DNA of 64,000 bases from positions 568,787,095 to 568,851,094 of the forward strand of contig NC_081405.1 of the NCBI RefSeq assembly GCF_030272615.1, written 5' to 3'. The stretch is from Cryptomeria japonica (taxonomy: Eukaryota; Streptophyta; Pinopsida; Cupressales; Cupressaceae). The notes below the pieces were generated by a model, which worked only from the letters and a program-made list of their open reading frames with translations, did not search any database and was not told where the DNA came from. Positions 59,650 through 64,000 of this stretch are shown here, piece after piece (positions within the stretch are counted from its first letter, which is position 1; each line of letters opens with the position of its first letter). The position numbers were made by a program, and so were the translations under genes.

Positions 59650-60556
59650 GTGAAAATAGCAAGAACATCCCTGTCTAGAAATTAGATCTCCATTGGTTGT
59701 TTTCCAGGTAGCGGTGCTTCAGCTAGTTGATCTACAAATGCTTGTTCCTTGATAGCTCGTCAATCTATGTAGTGGATATCAAATTCACTGAGAATCATGA
59801 CCCATTTAGCCAATCTGCTGGTAAGAGCTGCTTTACTGAGCAAATATCTGAGAGGATCAATTATTGTGACTGGCCTAATTGTGTGAGCTAGCATGTAATG
59901 TCAGAACTTTTGATAAGAAAATACTACTATTAGACAAGCCTTCTCAATGAATGTATAGTTGATTTCATATTCGTTTAATGTCCTGCTAATGTAGTAGATA
60001 GCTCGTTCCTTGCCTTGTTGATCTTCTTGTGCTAATAATGCCCCTAGTGATATATCTATTGTTGATATGTAGATAATGAGTGGCTTCCCTCCTATTGGTG
60101 GTACTAGAACTGGTGGGTTCATTAGATATTACTTGATGTGATAGAAGGATTATGCACATTTGGCTTCCCATTTGAATGGTAGACTTTTATCTACTAGTTG
60201 AGAAATAAATCACTTGATTGACTATAGCCGTCCTTGTAGAGATCTAAGTTGGCTAATGTTCTTTGGTGGTGGCATCTCCATAATGGCTTGTACCTTTGCT
60301 GGATCCACTTCAATGCCTTTTGCTGAAACTATGTAGCCTAGTAATTTTCTCGATGTTACCCCAAAGACACACTTCTTAGGGTAAAGCCTAACTTAGAATT
60401 TCTCCAATCTGTCAAATTTATTTTCTAAGATGCTTAGATGTTCTGCCCAGGTAAATGATTTAGCTAATAAATCATCCACATAGTCCTCCATGAAGGTATG
60501 CATCATGTCATGAAAGATTGTTGTCATTGCTCATTGAAAAGTTGCCCCAGCATTCT
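59650..60556 (-). pseudogene. RT C-terminal half and RNase H of gypsy element H
   Basis: It contains the RT active site YVDDLLAKS (60,471-60,482 codes YVDD), KCVFGV and LGYIVS.KGIEVDPAKV, the connection region, then an RNase H (LIIYISTIDISLGALLAQ, ERAIYYISRTL, EKACLIVVF, 59,901-60,122). The frame differs by one from the upstream RT part, so a frameshift lies between about 60,490 and 60,557. Several stops (near 60,390, 60,220, 60,155, 60,130 and 59,900). Confidence 0.85.
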
Positions 60557-60973
60557 TTAAGCCAAATGGCATGACATTCTAATAATACATTCCCCAAGGA
60601 TAGGTAAACATTGTTCTATCTTGATCCTCTGGGCTATCTTGATTTGATTATAGCCCAAAAAACCATCCATTAGTGGTAGCATTGCATGGCCTATTGTGAG
60701 GTCGACAATTATGTCGATACTGGGCAAAGGAAAGTCATCCTTTGGATAGACTTTGTTGACATCTCTAAAATTTGTGCAAATCCTGATGCTGCCATGTAGT
60801 TTAGATACTGGTATGATGTTGGAAATCCATTCAGCATAGTCGATAGGTCTAATAAATCCAACATCTAATAGTTTCTTCAGCTCAGCTTTGACCATGAGTG
60901 CTACATGTGGATTCATCTTTCTTAATTTTTGCTTGATTGGTTTAGCTCTTGGAGCAATGGATAAGTGATGCAT
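60557..60973 (-). pseudogene. RT N-terminal half of gypsy element H
   Basis: AELKKLLDVGFIRPIDYAEW, then IIPVSKLHGSIRICTNFRDVN (the conserved VPV.K..G..R.C.D.R.LN region), PLPSIDIIVD and MDGFLGYNQIKI (catalytic Asp present). It then runs out of frame. This is typical Ty3/Gypsy RT in the style of Tat/Athila elements. Confidence 0.88.
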
Positions 60974-61012
60974 GATTAACTATGGATGAATCTCATGCAT
61001 ATCTGCATACGA

Positions 61013-62800
61013 TCAAGCAAAGTTGATATGCTTTTCTTTGAAAAAATGGATAAACTCTGATTTTTCTTCCTCTGTCAAAGATTCTGCAAGGTGTATGTTT
61101 TTGGCTGCTTTTGTTGTACCAATGTTGATTGATTGAGTGGGCTCAATAAATATGGGTGATCTCTCTTGATAATGTTTAGGAAGAGTGTCAAGTCTCCCAT
61201 CTTTAGGTTCCTTAAAAAGGTTTTCACCTTCAGATGCATCCTTTGTTTTTACTTTTTTGTGATCTAGTGCAGCCATTGACTGGTTTTCAGCAGTAGATCC
61301 TTTATTTTTTTCATTTTTGTGACTGAGAGACTTGGCACTCCCCTGATTGCAGATGTCATTACTTTGTTTCTTGGTAGAGTTTGTTTCTAGGTTAATAGTA
61401 CACAAGTAATGGATAATGGATTCATCATTTGGGAAAATTGGTATGTCATGATTTTCAGGTTCGTCCCAATCTATGAGGTCAGGAAAGATAAGTGGTAAAG
61501 AGTCATTAGGTGGATCAAGTTCAGCTGCTGTAAGTGTCAAGATGGAGGTATCATTGTGGTTGGTTGGGATATTAAATAAGTTAAGGATTTTATCAAGTTT
61601 TTTGATGGTATCGTCTTTTGTGTAGACTTGCTTGTAATGTCACTGCTTGTTTTCCTTGGCGTCATAGATATTTTATGAACTAAATTCAAGTAGTTTAGGT
61701 TTTGTGTCGTGTTCTTCTTGAGAGATGGGTGTATGACTGTCATTTGCAGCAATATCTTTAGTAACATTAGAATAGCTGCCCCATTCATAGTCATTTGAAT
61801 CAGTCTCAAAGGTAATATCCCAAATTCTGGCAGTGTCATGGATGGGTATATTGTAGGGTGAAAACAAGCCTTTGATGATTGATACATGTTTGATAGTTTT
61901 CTTTGATTCTGTGTTAGATCCTACTTCCACTCTTTGCATTTGTTCATATACTGTCTCTCCTTGGGGAGGAATTATGTTATCAAGACATGATTCCTCTTTG
62001 TCAGATACTGCTTCTTGAACATGACGTACTTCGGCAGTAGATGCTTCCTTCTTTTGGTTGATGGGCTTCCCTTGATGTTGCTTTCTTTCTTGATATTCTC
62101 ATTCTTTACGTATTGTCTCTGCTGATTCAAATAGTGCTTCCTGCCATGAGTCCTCCTTGTATTTCTTCTTTTCCTTCCACTAAGGTTTTTAGTATTTGCT
62201 TGGTGCCTTCCTGGGTAGTAGAGTGTGTTCATAGCGCAATCTTGTTTTGTCTTTACTGAATTGTGAAGGAGGATCTAATGGTTCTATGACGCATTACTGA
62301 TGCTTGCTGATAGGTCCTTTGCCATTGTCTCCAATTTGTTGCATGATTAAGTAGCCTTTTCCATATAGGTGTGTGTGTGTGTTGGTATAACTACTTCCAT
62401 AGTAGTTGCTCTATCTTCTTCCTCATCCTTGTATAGCCAACTAAGGATGTCTTTTTCCTTTGATTCATGTGCTAGTGTGCCTAGTTGGATAAATTTGACA
62501 TCAAACTTGGTGATGAGCTATGTTGCTTGATGTGTTGATGCTGTAGGTAATCCATGAGATTTAGGCGATGCCGATAAGTTGGCTAAACAAAAAGGTTCCA
62601 AAGAGTATTCTCTCATGCCCTGCTCTTTGATTTTCATTTTCTGCTTGAAATCAATAGATAACGATTTAGACTTTTCTTGCTGAATAGTTGGTGCTGAGGA
62701 ACTTTGTTTTTCTCTATTATGTGGAGCCAAGTTGTCTTGGGCGGCCCCCATAGAATTACAATGTTGAAATGGGTTATGATCTGCTGATATAGAAATTTCA
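61013..62800 (-). pseudogene. Protease-to-RT linker region of gypsy element H
   Basis: About 1.8 kb of low-complexity, Ser/Thr/Asn/Lys-rich coding-like sequence in two frames (one for 61,972-62,751 and another for 61,013-61,939, with one frameshift near 61,950). No recognised domain. It includes TLPKHYQERSPIF and LTEEEKSEFIHFFKEKHINFA at the RT side. Long variable linkers here are usual in the Tat lineage. Confidence 0.55.
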
Positions 62801-62808
62801 TGTCCATT

Positions 62809-63135
62809 TTAGGGTAACTTAACACACTGGTGATAAGTAGAAGGTACTGCTTGCATTTCATGTATCCAAGGTCGACCCAATAAGATATTATATGTGAGGT
62901 CTATGTCTAAGACTTGGCACATAGTGTCCTTTTGTATTGGTGCTACTTGAATTGGCAACATTACTGTTCCTTTGGATGATCTTTCTTCATCATCATATGC
63001 TTTGATAGTGATCTTTTTGGATGGATCAATAGATTGCTCAGAGAAGCCTAATGCATGGATAAGTTTCAAGGTGTAGATATTGAGTCCAACTCCTCCATCT
63101 ATTAGTACTATTTTGACTCAATGCTTGTAGACCAA
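62809..63135 (-). pseudogene. Aspartic protease of gypsy element H
   Basis: VLIDGGVGLNIYTLKLIHAL (active-site DGG, the form used by Tat/Athila proteases where others have DSG/DTG), IKAYDDEERSSKGTV, and YNILLGRPWIHEMQAVPST, which is the conserved LLGRPW..... AV.ST end. One stop lies upstream near 63,118. Confidence 0.85.
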
Positions 63136-64000
63136 GACTTCAATGTGGAGTGGAGTATTGTGTGGATGGCTCAAGGAGATATTATCATGCTTAGAAAAGG
63201 TAAGGTTCTGAGGCCCTATCATGTGAGCCATCATGGCTTGGAATTTATCAGCATCCAGATCTTGAGGTACATTTGTTTCCAATAGTGCTTGTTATAAGAT
63301 TTCTTTGTATTTTGGGGAAAGTTTTAGAAACTCCAGTAAAGATATTTGAGCCAGAGTTTTGCACAATTGACTGACTAGATCATATTAAATTTTGGGTATA
63401 GTGTTTGTTGTTGACGTATGCTCCTTCAAGACATATTTTTGAGCTCTTGTGGTTACATTGATAGATTCATGTTCATGCTTGTCTTTGATTGTAATGACGT
63501 TTACTTGAGTGTCCTCAACTGATATATGATTGATGGTGTTATTGTATATGTGATTTATATGAGCTCCACGTGTATTCTTTGATGTTGAAGCTCCATCCTT
63601 CTTGTAGTTGGGAAGAGGATTCTAAAAGGCTCCATGGTCACCATTTGTCTTGAGACCATCGATTGTTAAATCACCTCTATCAATCATGTCTTTAACAATG
63701 TTTTTCAGTCTCATGCAATCATTTGTTTGATGACCTTTGTTTCTATGAAAATCACAAAAGTGTGAGTCATTCCACCAGGTTGGTTTGATTTGTGGTTCAA
63801 AATTGTTGATTGCTAGTAAGGAGATAATTTTGTTTGCCAGGAGTTCTCTGAATGCTGACTCCAATGATTGCCCTAATGGTGTGTAGACACGTTTTGGAAA
63901 GTTGTTGTTGTTACCTCGTGAGTTTTAATTAGGTCCTCGATTGGTGTTATTGCTTTGGGTATTGTTTGTGTTGTTTGTGTTGAGATGATCTTGATTGGTA
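63136..64000 (-). pseudogene. Gag C-terminal part of gypsy element H
   Basis: FCDFHRNKGHQTNDC (63,720-63,765) is the CxxH-x4-H-x4-C type metal-binding motif of Tat/Athila Gag, followed by RLKN.VKDMIDRGDL. 63,136-63,620 is a poorly conserved Ser/Thr/Ile-rich link to the protease with stops. Gag continues past the window edge. Confidence 0.75.

Overview
The window looks like intergenic DNA from a seed plant with a large, repeat-filled genome. A gymnosperm is my best guess (inference): the DNA is AT-rich, no host gene, tRNA or rRNA was recognised, and nearly everything resolves into decayed LTR retrotransposons. Each element was placed from what is visible: matching LTR pairs, TG...CA ends, 5-bp target-site duplications (TSDs), primer-binding sites (PBS), polypurine tracts (PPT) and protein motifs.

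Layout. (1) 1-9,493: element G on the minus strand, with its 5' LTR (8,001-9,493), a PBS-like site, a leader with 21-bp repeats, and a 954-codon unrecognised ORF carrying four stops. At the window edge lies the C-terminal end of a plant-mobile-domain-like (PMD) gene on the opposite strand. (2) 9,505-35,370: a three-level nest. Copia element A (minus) has element B inserted in its 3' LTR (10,151-28,669), and B has element C inserted in its ORF (12,326-24,307). TSDs are cattg (A), agagc (B) and ttagt (C). B and C show no reverse transcriptase or integrase. They carry a coiled-coil plus multi-zinc-knuckle Gag-like protein and a second conserved protein of unknown function. (3) 36,104-45,145: copia element E (plus), TSD cactc, with a 1,294-bp solo LTR (TSD ctatg) inside its integrase. 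(4) About 46.0-47.46 kb: 3' LTR of a minus-strand element H, then tandem repeats and an antisense PMD N-terminal fragment (48,990-49,498). (5) 50,141-56,790: copia element F (plus), inserted in a 42-bp satellite-like array. (6) 57,431-58,570: a PMD C-terminal fragment on the minus strand, joined to (7) 58,571-64,000, a Tat/Ogre-type Ty3/Gypsy gag-pol (minus) with protease, RT, RNase H, a second RNase H and a truncated integrase.

How it fits together. A, B, E and F share 20 identical bases at the PPT, very similar LTR ends and tRNA-iMet-type PBSs. B, and probably C, could therefore have been copied and integrated by the pol proteins of A/E/F-type copia elements (inference). G and H share an LTR start (TGTAGACA), and both carry PMD coding sequence antisense to the element, converging on the sense genes. 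The best candidates for something undescribed are the conserved second ORF of B and C, the G ORF, and the antisense-PMD architecture. Every coding region has stops or frameshifts, so none of these copies looks active. Boundaries in the older elements are approximate where stated.
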